From: Flavobacteriaceae bacterium
Lineage (GTDB): Bacteria > Bacteroidota > Bacteroidia > Flavobacteriales > Flavobacteriaceae
Assembly (NCBI GenBank): GCA_029249225.1
Contig: JAQWHT010000029.1
Location: 1 to 37,775, forward strand
Length of the DNA: 37,775 nt
Direction of reading: 5' to 3'
Numbering within the stretch: position 1 is the first letter of the stretch; each line of letters begins with the position of its first letter. The position numbers and the translations under genes are program-made. Shown here piece after piece: positions 1-9,314 of this stretch. Under the pieces are notes generated by a model, which saw only the letters and a program-made list of their open reading frames with translations, was not told the DNA's origin and made no database searches.

Positions 1-1494
1 GGTGTCATACTGATAATTGTAATCCCATTTAAATTTATCGCGACTATCTGGTACTCCATCACCATCTAAGTCAATGGATGATTCCTCAGGTTTATCAGGA
101 ATCTCCATCCCAACTTCAAACAATTCTCCGTTACTTGTAATAGCAACAATTCCTTCTGCCACTGCAATGTCTTCCCACTTGTACCCGGTACCCACTTGGA
201 GAGGTTCATAAAGTAAAATACCATCTACTATACCCCATATAAAAAGTTCTCCATCTTCTGTAATTCCAGCTACTGAAGTATCCCAAATATTATCCAACCC
301 ATTTATGTTTGGATATTTTGGAGATAAATAATTATCAGAAACCGCTATTTTTTCCCATCTCCTTGTATTGTCGATTAGTACTGGATGTTCGTAATATATA
401 TTTTCACCAGAGTTTTTTTCCAAAAACATCACAGGGATACGCCCTCCCTGTTTATCTCCGTTTAAATCTTCTATCTCGGATGAAATGTAACCTCCGCCGT
501 TTGCAGTTCCCCAAAAGTATAAATTTCTGGAAATTCGTTCTATTCCTAAGGCTGCTGATCTTGAAAAATCAAAATCATAAAAAAAAAGATCCTGTAGGGT
601 AACCATCTGGGAATAAGCTTCATCTAGTTTTTCCCAATCTTTAAAAGTTATATAATCATCATTCTTATCTAGACCAAGTGAATCTTCAAACATATCAGAA
701 AACCCATCTCGGTCTGTATCGAGAGGAACGCTATTTATATCTTGTGGATCTGTTCCAGCAGTTTGCTCATCAATATTCCAGTATCCATCGTTATCTTTAT
801 CTACAAGCTCCTGAAAATCTTCACCATCAGAAAAATTTTGAATTTTTGAGGGTTCATAAATCACTTCACTCTGATTTCCAGGGGAAGGAACTAATTTAGT
901 TGAATTTCTTCCCCAGGCCCATAGCTCTCCATTTTCCTTTAAAGCCATGGTCGTCTTAAAGTATGTCTTAACTTTTAACCAGGTTCCTGCTAAATCATCA
1001 TATTTTAATCTACCTATGGTATCTCCTTCTTTTAAATCCCGACCTGGCTGGTTGGCAAATTCAGGTAATTCAAAAACTTGTCCTGGAAGAACTCCAAAAC
1101 CGTTTAAAGTGGTAAAACTCAATAAATCCGTAGAAAGTGAACCGATTTCATTGGATTCCAATCTCCATCTATAATAGTAGGTTTGCCCTGCATCTAGATT
1201 ATCTCTTTTGAAATAATAGTTTTTTTCGTTGAAATTTTCAGTAGGTAAAATAACACCAACTGATTCTGCTGTTAAATTGTCTGGGTTTTCTCCAAAATCT
1301 ATAAACACATTTCCACTGAAACTTAGATCCTCAGCTTTGTTTACCAAGACTGACAACCCAGCTCTTTTAGTCCTAATTTCAGACTGTGTATAATCAGGGG
1401 TTATTATGATTTGATCTTGAGCTAAAACATTGGCACTCAAGCATAACAAAAAAACAAAAAATATATTAAGTAAATTATTTTTGTAAAACATCAT
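1..1494 (-). CDS. Secreted RCC1-like / thrombospondin type 3 repeat protein, N-terminal 498 residues (runs off left edge)
   Basis: The reverse strand is open from a double ATG at 1494/1491 to position 1 with no stop, giving 498 codons. Residues 1-25 form a signal peptide (hydrophobic core, then NVLA|Q). Residues about 40-130 look like a fibronectin type III or receptor-type domain ending in LLSFTTL. RCC1-like phrases follow: MALKENGELWAWG from residue 183, ITEDGELFIWG near 409 and AITSNGELFEVG near 450. Between and after them lie Asp-rich calcium-loop repeats of the TSP3 type (DKDNDGYWNID near 232, DTDRDGFSDMFED near 259, DLDGDGVPDS near 474). Such proteins are exported adhesins or surface proteins in Bacteroidota, often with a type IX secretion C-terminal domain. 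That end is outside the window, so secretion route and function are inference. No partner gene is visible. Short ORFs on the opposite strand here are shadows. Confidence 0.82.
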   Translation of the reverse strand, partial: MMFYKNNLLNIFFVFLLCLSANVLAQDQIIITPDYTQSEIRTKRAGLSVLVNKAEDLSFSGNVFIDFGENPDNLTAESVGVILPTENFNEKNYYFKRDNLDAGQTYYYRWRLESNEIGSLSTDLLSFTTLNGFGVLPGQVFELPEFANQPGRDLKEGDTIGRLKYDDLAGTWLKVKTYFKTTMALKENGELWAWGRNSTKLVPSPGNQSEVIYEPSKIQNFSDGEDFQELVDKDNDGYWNIDEQTAGTDPQDINSVPLDTDRDGFSDMFEDSLGLDKNDDYITFKDWEKLDEAYSQMVTLQDLFFYDFDFSRSAALGIERISRNLYFWGTANGGGYISSEIEDLNGDKQGGRIPVMFLEKNSGENIYYEHPVLIDNTRRWEKIAVSDNYLSPKYPNINGLDNIWDTSVAGITEDGELFIWGIVDGILLYEPLQVGTGYKWEDIAVAEGIVAITSNGELFEVGMEIPDKPEESSIDLDGDGVPDSRDKFKWDYNYQYDT

Positions 1495-1623
1495 CTAAGT
1501 TTCAATTCGGTTAGTGTTCTAGAAACATTTCAATTTATGGTCTAATGTACTAAATTAGTAATTTTAAATGAATTTAAAAAAAAAGCCCTCCGTTTGACTG
1601 GAAAGCTTCTCACTGGTTGTATT

Positions 1624-1643
1624 AAACAAAAAAATTTGTTTTT
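1624..1643 (-). terminator. Possible weak terminator after tRNA-Asp
   Basis: AAACAAA (1624-1630) and TTTGTTT (1635-1641) form a 7-bp A/T-rich hairpin with a 4-nt loop, some 25 nt beyond the tRNA 3' end. The stem has one G-C pair only, so it is a weak candidate. Confidence 0.25.
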
Positions 1644-1666
1644 ACAACACACAACTTCTTAAAAAG

Positions 1667-1740
1667 CGGTCTGGACGGGACTCGAACCCGCGACCCCATG
1701 CGTGACAGGCATGTATTCTAACCAACTGAACTACCAGACC
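1667..1740 (-). tRNA. tRNA-Asp (anticodon GTC)
   Basis: The reverse complement folds as a cloverleaf. The acceptor stem GGTCTGG pairs with CCAGACC, the D-loop contains AGTTGGTTAGA, the anticodon loop is CTGTCAC with anticodon GTC, and the T-arm contains GGTTCGAGTCC. The discriminator base is G at 1667 and no CCA is encoded. A matching Bacteroidota promoter lies just upstream at 1755-1785. It is a single gene, not part of a tRNA cluster in this window. Confidence 0.97.
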
Positions 1741-1754
1741 TTAATTAGCGTGTG

Positions 1755-1785
1755 CAAATATACGCCCCATTTTGTATTTGCCAAA
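1755..1785 (-). promoter_or_regulatory. Promoter of tRNA-Asp
   Basis: On the minus strand TTTG (1785-1782) is followed after 19 nt by TATATTTG (1762-1755). This is an exact match to the Bacteroidota sigma-ABfr consensus TTTG-N19-TAnnTTTG. The predicted start of transcription lies near 1750, about 10 nt before the mature tRNA. Confidence 0.8.
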
Positions 1786-1823
1786 CAAAACCAACAAAAA
1801 GAAAATGGATATTGAATACTTAA

Positions 1824-2141
1824 TTAAACAACAGCATCTAACGCCTCTGCATAGGCAGCTTTAGGTGAAACACCTACATGTCTACCTACTAATTCGCCTT
1901 TATCAAAAACTAGGACAGTTGGGATATTGCGCACTCCATATTTAGCAGCAAATTCTTGATTCGCATCAACGTCAACTTTCCCTACAACGGCTTTACCATC
2001 GAAGTCTTGACTTATTTCATCTATGATTGGTCCAACCATTCTGCACGGACCACACCAAGCCGCCCAAAAATCAACCATTACAGGTTTGTCTGATTTTAAA
2101 ACGACCTCTTCAAATGTTGCATCTGTAATTTCTAATGCCAT
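1824..2141 (-). CDS. trxA: Thioredoxin
   Basis: This is a 105-residue cytosolic dithiol oxidoreductase of the usual thioredoxin length. It carries the active-site motif WCGPC with redox cysteines C30 and C33, the preceding FWAAW, and the conserved cis-proline region NIPTVLVF. It reduces protein disulfides, including those of ribonucleotide reductase and peroxiredoxins, and is recycled by thioredoxin reductase. The start is the ATG at 2141, the only start that gives the canonical N-terminus. It has no signal peptide. It lies 97 bp downstream of dnaE on the same strand but has its own promoter-like sequence at 2160-2189, so it is probably transcribed independently. No Shine-Dalgarno sequence is visible, as is normal for this phylum. 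Confidence 0.96.
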   Translation of the reverse strand: MALEITDATFEEVVLKSDKPVMVDFWAAWCGPCRMVGPIIDEISQDFDGKAVVGKVDVDANQEFAAKYGVRNIPTVLVFDKGELVGRHVGVSPKAAYAEALDAVV

Positions 2142-2159
2142 GATTTAAATTTTAATTGA

Positions 2160-2189
2160 CAAAGTTAACCAATAATTAAAATCCCCAAA
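2160..2189 (-). promoter_or_regulatory. Promoter of trxA
   Basis: On the minus strand TTTG (2189-2186) is followed after 18 nt by TAACTTTG (2167-2160). This fits TTTG-N-TAnnTTTG. The distance to the ATG at 2141 leaves a leader of roughly 10-15 nt. Confidence 0.65.
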
Positions 2190-2238
2190 CGTTTTGAAAT
2201 CAAATTTACTTATCTAATAATACCTTTTGTCAATTTAA

Positions 2239-5200
2239 CTAATTAAGCTTGTAATGACACTGCTCTTGATCAAGAAAATGAAGTAACTCAGAGGTGATTT
2301 TAACTTTCTGTTTGTTACTGTTCAGCACTAACTTTACCTTCTTTCTGGGGTCATATACGCTAAAATACAAAGATTGAGTTCCTTTAAAAGACCTCAAATT
2401 ATCTTTCAAAGCAACCAATTGATTCTCGTTTAATTGATGTATATCAAATTGAAGGGTTAGCTTTTTTGCATTAGATTCTATAGTATTTTGTAACATTTCG
2501 AAGTGCAAAAACTGCATTCGGGGAGCACCAACTTTACCAGTTTCTCTATTCATCCATCCCTCTCTCACAGAAAGCCGAATTCTAATAAACTGATTGACAA
2601 CCAAAAAATGTCTGTATTTTAGGTAATCTTCACCAAAAATTCTAAATTCATATTGGTCTGTAAAATCTTCTAATGCAAATCGTGCCCAACCCTTTCCATT
2701 CCTACTCTCTAAATGCTGTACATCATTGACAATTCCTCCCAAGTTAAGCTCTCTATTAACTAAAGGATTTAAATCACCCAAGTGATTCAAAGAAATATTC
2801 ATAAAATATTTCATTTCATGTGTAAAATCATCTAGTGGATGCGAGGAAATATAAATTCCGACCACGTCTTTCTCTTTCTTCAAACGAATTAAATTAGACC
2901 AAGCTTCACAGGAGGGAATAGTCAAATCTTGATAAGTTTCATTAGTTGCATCACTGAACAAACTGGTTTGAGAAGAATTAAAGTTTTCTTGATACTTTGC
3001 GCCAAAACGGAGTGCTTTTTCTAAAAAAGTAATTCCATCGCCATCTGGGTTAAAATACTGAGCGCGGTGGACTGTTCCAAAGGAATCAAATCCTCCCGCC
3101 AAAGCTAGATTTTCAAACGCCTTTTTATTCGCTGCTCTAAGATCAATTCTCTTGACCAGATCAAAAATCGACTCGTAGCGTTTCTCCTTTCTGTGCTCAA
3201 TTATTGTTTCAACAGCTCCCTGACCTACACCTTTTATAGCCCCCATACCAAATCGTATAGCCTCTTGGTCGTTTACAGTAAACTTATAAAAGGATTCATT
3301 GACGTCTGGACCCAGAACATTAAGTCCCATTCTCCGACATTCTTCCATAAAAAAAGTGACCTGTTTTATGTCATTCATATTATTGGAAAGAACTGCAGCC
3401 ATATATTCTGCTGGATAATGTGCTTTTAAATAGGCTGTTTGGTATCCAATCCATGCGTAACAAGTAGAGTGGGATTTATTGAAGGCATAAGCTGCAAATG
3501 CTTCCCAATCTTTCCAAATTTTCTCCAATACCTCCTCCGGATGACCATTAGATTTTCCCCCGTCTATAAATTGCGGTTTTAACTTTTGTAGTAAAGCGAA
3601 AATCTTTTTCCCCTTTGCTTTCCTCAAAACATCCGCATCACCTTTGGAAAAACCTGCTAGTTTTTGAGAGAGCAACATCACTTGCTCTTGGTAAACTGTT
3701 ATTCCATAGGTTTCTTCCAAATATTCTGCCATTTCTGGAAGATCATAACTAATCTCTTCCTGACCATTTTTTCGATCAACAAAACTAGGAATGTACTCTA
3801 AAGGCCCTGGACGATACAAAGCATTCATTGCGATTAAATCAGCAAAAACATTTGGCTTTAAATCTTTCAGATACTTCTGCATCCCTGCAGATTCATATTG
3901 AAAAATCCCAACAGTGTCTCCTCGCTGAAACAGTTCATATGTTTTTTGATCGTCTAATGGAAAATGATCTGGGTCAAGTTCAATATTGTGTTTGAATTTA
4001 ACAAGCTTTACGGTGTCTTTGATAAGTGTTAGCGTCTTTAAACCCAAAAAATCCATCTTTAATAAACCCGCATCTTCAACAACTGAGTTATCAAATTGAG
4101 TAACGAACAAATCCGAATCTTTTGCCGTAGCTACTGGAACAAATTGAGTGATATCATCAGGAGTAATAATTACTCCACAAGCATGTGTCCCCGTATTTCT
4201 TAGAGAGCCCTCTAATACTTTTGCTTGCTGGATGGTCTCTCCGGATAAGCTTTCTTCCTCGGCTAAATTTTTAATCTCATTGACACGCAAAACTTCATCG
4301 GCCCTTAACTTTTCTTTTAATTCCTTTTCAGATGAATTGAAGATCTTAGAAAGTTTAATATTTGGAAGCAACTTAGCTATACGATCTGCCTCACCAAGTG
4401 GCAAGTCCAACACTCTAGCGGTATCGCGAATAGAAGATTTGGCAGCCATAGTACCATACGTGATGATTTGGGCCACCTGATTAGAACCGTATTTCTCAAT
4501 GACATAGTCCATAACGCGTCCTCGGCCCTCGTCATCAAAATCGATATCAATATCGGGCATACTTACCCTGTCAGGGTTAAGAAACCGCTCGAAAAGCAAA
4601 TCATACGCTATGGGATCGATATTGGTTATTTTTAAACAATAGGCTACTACTGAGCCTGCTGCTGACCCCCTTCCAGGACCCACAGAAACATCCATCTTAC
4701 GGGCAGCTGCAATAAAATCTTGAACAATTAAAAAATAACCCGGGTATCCAGTATTGGCAATCACATCCAGTTCAAAATCAATTCGCTCTTTTATTTCACT
4801 TGTCAATTCTGGATATCGTTCCTTTGCTCCTTGAAAAGTAAGAAAACGCAAATAGTTGTTTTCTCCTTCTTTCTCTTCCTCACTGTTGTCTTTTAGAAAT
4901 TCGTCAGGGATTTCAAATTTAGGCAACAAGACATCTCGAGCTAATTCAAAAGGTTCAATTTTGGCGATCAAAGCTTCAATATTCAAGATCGCTTCTGGCA
5001 GATCTTGAAAGAGAATTTTCATTTCCTCTTGAGACTTAAAATAATATTCTTGATTTGGAAAACCATGACGAAACCCTCTCCCTCTGCCAATAGGAGTGGC
5101 CTGTTTTTCCCCCTCTTTTACACACAACAAAATATCATGAGCATTCGCCTCCTCTTTATAGGTGTAATACGTATTGTTAGTCGCTAATAAGGGGATCTTG

Positions 5201-6552
5201 TGTTTTTTAGAAAATTCAATTAATACTTCATTCGCACGATCCTCACCTTCTTCACCGTGGCGCATCAGTTCAATGTACAGATCATCTCCAAATTGAGTAT
5301 GCCACCAGCCTAACGCTTCCTCAGCCTGACGATCCCCTATATTAAGAATTTTGGAGGGTACTTCTCCGTAGGTATTCCCGGTAAGTACAATCAGTTCATC
5401 TTTATATTGCTCAATCAATTTCCTGTCAATTCGAGGAACATAATAAAATCCTGAAACATAAGCTGCTGAGGTCAGTTTGGCTAAATTGTGATACCCTTTT
5501 TTATTTTTTGCTAAAAAAACAATTTGATAACCGTCATCTCGTCTTGTTTTATCTAAATGATCTTCACAAACGTAAAACTCACAACCAACTATGGGTTTAA
5601 TTTTTTGTTCAGCTTCTTTATTATGCGCTTTGATGGATTTAATAAAGTGGAAGGCTCCCATCAAATTCGCATGATCTGTAAGCGCTACTGCAGGCATACG
5701 ATGCTTTGCAGTAGCCTCTACCAATTGACTGACCCTGGAGGTGGCTTGAAGTACAGAAAACTGACTGTGATTATGTAAATGGACATAAGGAGTATCGACA
5801 AGGACTCCTTCAACACCCATAGAATTCTTAACTGGTCCTGAAAGACTAAATTCTTTTTTTAATTTTTTTGAGGCTTTTTTTAAATTCTGATGTTTAAGGC
5901 CAACAAGGCCGAAAGGTTCATCTTGATTTTTTAACTCAACAATCTCATCGGTTAAAATAATTTCTTTTGGATGTAACTTATCCTGGCGGATTAGTTCAAG
6001 AAAAGCACGAGTGGTTGCTTCCACGTCTGCTGTCGCATTGTGAGCCTCTTTAAAGCTTTCATTAAATAAGAAGTGATAGAGTTCACCAAGCGTAGGAAGT
6101 TTAAACTTACCTCCTCTGCCCCCTGGCAACTGACACAGTTGTGCTGTTTCTTCGGTACAGGTGTCTATAACAGCTTTCCCTTCTAAGGGATCAGACAAAT
6201 CAGCCCTTAAAAATTCAGCTCCCATAATATTTCGATCAAAAGAAACATTATGCCCAACTATATAACGTACCTCTTTTAAAGCAGTTTGAAATTCCGAAAG
6301 CACCTCTTCTAATGAAACCCCTTTTGCTGAAGCTAAAGCTGTGGAAATTCCATGTACCTGTTCAGAATCAAAAGGAATGGTAAAGTCATCCGGTTGAATT
6401 AGAAAATTTTTATGAGAGACTAAAGCTCCTTTTTTATCGTGAATTTGCCAAGCAATCTGAATACAACGTGGCCAGTTTTCACTGTCTGTCAGAGGTGCGC
6501 CCCATCGTTTGGGCAATCCAGTTGTTTCGGTATCAAAAATTAAAAACATCAA
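2239..6552 (-). CDS. dnaE: DNA polymerase III alpha subunit with fused N-terminal 3'-5' exonuclease
   Basis: This is the replicative DNA polymerase, 1437 residues against about 1160 for E. coli DnaE; the extra length is an N-terminal DEDDh exonuclease. The exonuclease ligands are visible: D7 and E9 in FDTETTG, D106 in HNVSFD, and H171 and D176 in HNATAD. From about residue 257 comes the PHP domain (HLHNHS). The family C polymerase palm follows, with GPGRGSAAGS near 625-634 and PDIDIDFDDEGRGR at 666, where D667 and D669 bind catalytic metal. Near the C-terminus is an OB-like fold (GGIVNDVQHLESRNGKGWA). The fusion puts proofreading on the same chain, where other bacteria use a separate DnaQ; it is common in Flavobacteriia. 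The start is one of two adjacent ATGs at 6552/6549. The domain order (exo before PHP) differs from PolC, where the exonuclease is inserted inside the PHP domain. Confidence 0.96.
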   Translation of the reverse strand: MMFLIFDTETTGLPKRWGAPLTDSENWPRCIQIAWQIHDKKGALVSHKNFLIQPDDFTIPFDSEQVHGISTALASAKGVSLEEVLSEFQTALKEVRYIVGHNVSFDRNIMGAEFLRADLSDPLEGKAVIDTCTEETAQLCQLPGGRGGKFKLPTLGELYHFLFNESFKEAHNATADVEATTRAFLELIRQDKLHPKEIILTDEIVELKNQDEPFGLVGLKHQNLKKASKKLKKEFSLSGPVKNSMGVEGVLVDTPYVHLHNHSQFSVLQATSRVSQLVEATAKHRMPAVALTDHANLMGAFHFIKSIKAHNKEAEQKIKPIVGCEFYVCEDHLDKTRRDDGYQIVFLAKNKKGYHNLAKLTSAAYVSGFYYVPRIDRKLIEQYKDELIVLTGNTYGEVPSKILNIGDRQAEEALGWWHTQFGDDLYIELMRHGEEGEDRANEVLIEFSKKHKIPLLATNNTYYTYKEEANAHDILLCVKEGEKQATPIGRGRGFRHGFPNQEYYFKSQEEMKILFQDLPEAILNIEALIAKIEPFELARDVLLPKFEIPDEFLKDNSEEEKEGENNYLRFLTFQGAKERYPELTSEIKERIDFELDVIANTGYPGYFLIVQDFIAAARKMDVSVGPGRGSAAGSVVAYCLKITNIDPIAYDLLFERFLNPDRVSMPDIDIDFDDEGRGRVMDYVIEKYGSNQVAQIITYGTMAAKSSIRDTARVLDLPLGEADRIAKLLPNIKLSKIFNSSEKELKEKLRADEVLRVNEIKNLAEEESLSGETIQQAKVLEGSLRNTGTHACGVIITPDDITQFVPVATAKDSDLFVTQFDNSVVEDAGLLKMDFLGLKTLTLIKDTVKLVKFKHNIELDPDHFPLDDQKTYELFQRGDTVGIFQYESAGMQKYLKDLKPNVFADLIAMNALYRPGPLEYIPSFVDRKNGQEEISYDLPEMAEYLEETYGITVYQEQVMLLSQKLAGFSKGDADVLRKAKGKKIFALLQKLKPQFIDGGKSNGHPEEVLEKIWKDWEAFAAYAFNKSHSTCYAWIGYQTAYLKAHYPAEYMAAVLSNNMNDIKQVTFFMEECRRMGLNVLGPDVNESFYKFTVNDQEAIRFGMGAIKGVGQGAVETIIEHRKEKRYESIFDLVKRIDLRAANKKAFENLALAGGFDSFGTVHRAQYFNPDGDGITFLEKALRFGAKYQENFNSSQTSLFSDATNETYQDLTIPSCEAWSNLIRLKKEKDVVGIYISSHPLDDFTHEMKYFMNISLNHLGDLNPLVNRELNLGGIVNDVQHLESRNGKGWARFALEDFTDQYEFRIFGEDYLKYRHFLVVNQFIRIRLSVREGWMNRETGKVGAPRMQFLHFEMLQNTIESNAKKLTLQFDIHQLNENQLVALKDNLRSFKGTQSLYFSVYDPRKKVKLVLNSNKQKVKITSELLHFLDQEQCHYKLN

Positions 6553-6726
6553 AACGAAAATAACAAAATAATAGAGGGGTTGGAAAAAGAGTTGTTCGGA
6601 CTTATCAACGGGTTGTGTTTTTTAGATCAACGAAATTCTTCCAATTGAAAAAGAAAGAATAATAGTGTCTGTTTATGGAAATAAATTAATGTATTTGTAC
6701 CTTCCCTTTGAAAAAGAAAAACACTT

Positions 6727-7728
6727 ATGCCGTTGCTGGAATTTACTTCCAAAGGAATTTACTGTAAACAAGCCGATGTCTACCTTGACCCTTGGCGAGG
6801 TGTAAATAAGGCTTTGATTTCTCACGGTCATTCCGATCATGCACGCTGGGGGAGTAAACACTACATCACACAGGAAATCAACGTTCCCATACTGCAACAT
6901 CGATTGGGTAACATTATTGTCAGCGGGAAAAAATATAAGGAAACCTTTATTATAAATGGGGTGCAATTTTCATTCCACCCTGCAGGTCATGTCCCAGGTT
7001 CTTCACAAATACGCGCAGAATACAAAGGGGAAGTTTGGGTTTTTACAGGAGATTATAAAACTCAAACTGATGGGATTTCTACAATGTTTGAGCCTGTGAA
7101 TTGTCACACATTTATTACTGAAAGTACGTTTGGATTACCCGTTTTTCAATGGGAAGATCCACAAAAAGTACACCAAAGTATCAATGAATGGTGGGCTCAA
7201 AATCATGATGAAAAAACAACTAGTTTACTAATGGGCTATTCCCTCGGTAAAGTTCAACGACTTCTCAAACATCTTGACCCGTCTATCAGTAAGATTTTTA
7301 CTCACGGGGCTACAGAACACATGACTCAAGTATTGCGACAATTTATAAAATTTCCTAAAACGGAGCTAATTACACGAGATACAACAAAAAAAGAAATTGA
7401 AGGAAATTTAGTCCTTGCTCCCCCTGCTGTCCTAGGAAGTACTTGGATAAAAAAATTAGGAGTATTAAGTACAGGCTACGCCTCAGGCTGGATGGCATTT
7501 AGAGGAGCAAGAAGAAGACGTGCCGTAGACCGTGCCTTTGTCTTATCGGATCATGCTGATTGGAAAGGGTTACTATCGGCCATCACAGCTACCGGCTGCG
7601 AAAATGTAATCACAACACACGGATACACAGAACTTTTTGCCCAATACCTCAACGAAAAGGGTTGGAACGCTAGGACTCAAAAAACACAGTACGAATCAGA
7701 AACAGAAGAAATACTTGTTTCAGAATGA
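6727..7728 (+). CDS. Ligase-associated DNA exonuclease (metallo-beta-lactamase fold)
   Basis: This 333-residue MBL/beta-CASP-type nuclease is the first gene of the ligase-associated repair operon. The metal-binding motif is SHGHSDH, with H33, H35, D37 and H38. Further conserved blocks are HPAGHVPGSSQI, TGDYKTQTDG, ESTFGLP and the late VLSDHADW. These match the family annotated as ligase-associated DNA damage response exonuclease, related to the SNM1/Artemis nucleases. The ATG at 6727 places the first beta strand at the expected distance. The stop overlaps the ligase start by 4 nt (ATGA), so the two are probably translationally coupled. The likely role is trimming DNA ends before sealing; this is inferred from family and context. 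Confidence 0.92.
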   Translation: MPLLEFTSKGIYCKQADVYLDPWRGVNKALISHGHSDHARWGSKHYITQEINVPILQHRLGNIIVSGKKYKETFIINGVQFSFHPAGHVPGSSQIRAEYKGEVWVFTGDYKTQTDGISTMFEPVNCHTFITESTFGLPVFQWEDPQKVHQSINEWWAQNHDEKTTSLLMGYSLGKVQRLLKHLDPSISKIFTHGATEHMTQVLRQFIKFPKTELITRDTTKKEIEGNLVLAPPAVLGSTWIKKLGVLSTGYASGWMAFRGARRRRAVDRAFVLSDHADWKGLLSAITATGCENVITTHGYTELFAQYLNEKGWNARTQKTQYESETEEILVSE

Positions 7729-9314
7729 GACGTTTTGCTACTTTAATTGAAACACTCGACGCCACTAATAAAACAAATAAAAAAGTTGATGCACTTGCCC
7801 AATATTTTAAAGAAGTGCCCAAAAAAGATGCTCTATGGGCCATAGCTCTTCTCTCCCATCGACGACCATCAAGACCGGTAACTACAACCCTAATGCGCGC
7901 TTGGGCAGCGGAATTAGCAGCACTTCCAGAATGGCTTTTTGAAGAATCGTACCATATTGTTGGTGATTTGGCTGAAACTATTGCGTTATTGGTTCAAAAA
8001 GAAAGAAAAGGGAATCCGCCTTCTCTCAATAAATGTATCTTAGAAATTATTGCATTAAAACCCAAGTCCGAAGAGGAAAAAAAAGAATATATCGTCAATC
8101 AATGGAAATCCTTGAGCCATTTCGAACGTTTTGTCTTTAACAAGATTCTGACAGGAGGTTTTAGAATTGGGGTAAGTCAGAAGTTGATGACAAGAGCATT
8201 ATCAAAAGCTATTGACGTTGATGAAACAATCATAGCTCATCGACTCATGGGGCAATGGAGTCCTCAGACTACTACTTTTGAGCAGCTTATACTACATCCC
8301 AATCCTGAAGATCAAATCTCCCAGCCCTATCCTTTTTTCCTCGCTCACCCTGTAGAAGAAAGTGTTTTTTTTGAAAAAGAGGAAGCCTCAGTGTGGCATA
8401 TTGAGCACAAATGGGACGGGATGAGGGCGCAACTAATTCTCAGAAAGGGAAAACATTTTTTATGGAGTCGAGGTGAAGAGTTAATTACAGATAAATTTCC
8501 AGAACTTGAAGTATTAAAAGAGCACCTTCCTGAGGGTACTGTGCTGGATGGTGAATTAATCCCATTTAAGAACGGAAGTATTGGAAATTTTCAAGATTTA
8601 CAAAAGCGAATTGGCCGCAAAACTGTTTCTAAAAAATTACAAGAAGATATCCCTATTGTACTGATGGCTTATGACTTACTAGAATTTGAAGGACAAGATC
8701 TCAGACAACAACCACTTAAAAAAAGACAAGAAAAACTAGCTGTACTATTAAACCATTACAAGTGCTCAGAAAGCCCCTTGCTTTTGTCTGAAGTGTATCG
8801 ATTTGAAAACTGGGAAGCTGTTCGTACTGAGAGAGGCCAAGCAACCCAAAAACGAAGCGAGGGTCTGATGCTCAAACATAGAGAATCCCCCTACGGAGTA
8901 GGGAGAAAAAAAGGACATTGGTGGAAGTGGAAATCTGATCCCAAAAGTATTGATGCTGTTCTTACCTATGCCATGCGTGGTCACGGAAGAAGATCAAATT
9001 TATATACAGATTATACTTTTGCACTTTGGAACAATGGAGAATTAGTCACTTTTGCCAAGGCCTATTCTGGTCTTACCGACGCTGAAATTAAAAAACTAGA
9101 TCAGTTTATAAAGAAAAATACCTTAGATCGTTTTGGACCCGTAAGACAAGTCAAGCCCGAAATGGTATTTGAAATTGCTTTTGAAGGAATCGCTCCTTCA
9201 TCACGTCATAAAAGTGGTATTGCAGTTCGTTTTCCAAGAATTTCAAGATGGAGACATGACAAAAAAATAGAAGCCGCGAATAGTTTAGATGATTTAAAAG
9301 AATTGCTCCCATGA
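7725..9314 (+). CDS. ATP-dependent DNA ligase (bacterial LigB/ligase-operon type)
   Basis: This 529-residue ligase joins DNA nicks by a lysine-AMP intermediate. The nucleotidyltransferase motif I is EHKWDGMRAQL, with adenylated K229. Motif III is in MAYDLLEFEGQDLRQQP, motif IV in SEGLMLKHRESPYG, and motif V in KKGHWWKWKSDP. An N-terminal helical DNA-binding domain (about residues 1-200) contains LTGGFRIGVSQKLM. A C-terminal OB fold ends with FEGIAPSSRHKSGIAVRFPR. It is distinct from the NAD-dependent replicative ligase LigA, which is not in the window. It overlaps its neighbours by 4 nt at both ends (7725-7728 and 9311-9314), a tight operon layout. The role is repair rather than replication, by analogy with the family. 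Confidence 0.95.
   Translation: MRRFATLIETLDATNKTNKKVDALAQYFKEVPKKDALWAIALLSHRRPSRPVTTTLMRAWAAELAALPEWLFEESYHIVGDLAETIALLVQKERKGNPPSLNKCILEIIALKPKSEEEKKEYIVNQWKSLSHFERFVFNKILTGGFRIGVSQKLMTRALSKAIDVDETIIAHRLMGQWSPQTTTFEQLILHPNPEDQISQPYPFFLAHPVEESVFFEKEEASVWHIEHKWDGMRAQLILRKGKHFLWSRGEELITDKFPELEVLKEHLPEGTVLDGELIPFKNGSIGNFQDLQKRIGRKTVSKKLQEDIPIVLMAYDLLEFEGQDLRQQPLKKRQEKLAVLLNHYKCSESPLLLSEVYRFENWEAVRTERGQATQKRSEGLMLKHRESPYGVGRKKGHWWKWKSDPKSIDAVLTYAMRGHGRRSNLYTDYTFALWNNGELVTFAKAYSGLTDAEIKKLDQFIKKNTLDRFGPVRQVKPEMVFEIAFEGIAPSSRHKSGIAVRFPRISRWRHDKKIEAANSLDDLKELLP

Noticed and set aside
309-1174. Three plus-strand ORFs of 73-97 codons
   Set aside because: They are antisense to the continuous 498-codon minus-strand frame with signal peptide and repeat motifs, and they have no recognisable protein features.
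6673-6966. Minus-strand 97-codon ORF
   Set aside because: Antisense to the MBL exonuclease, whose metal-binding motif is encoded here.
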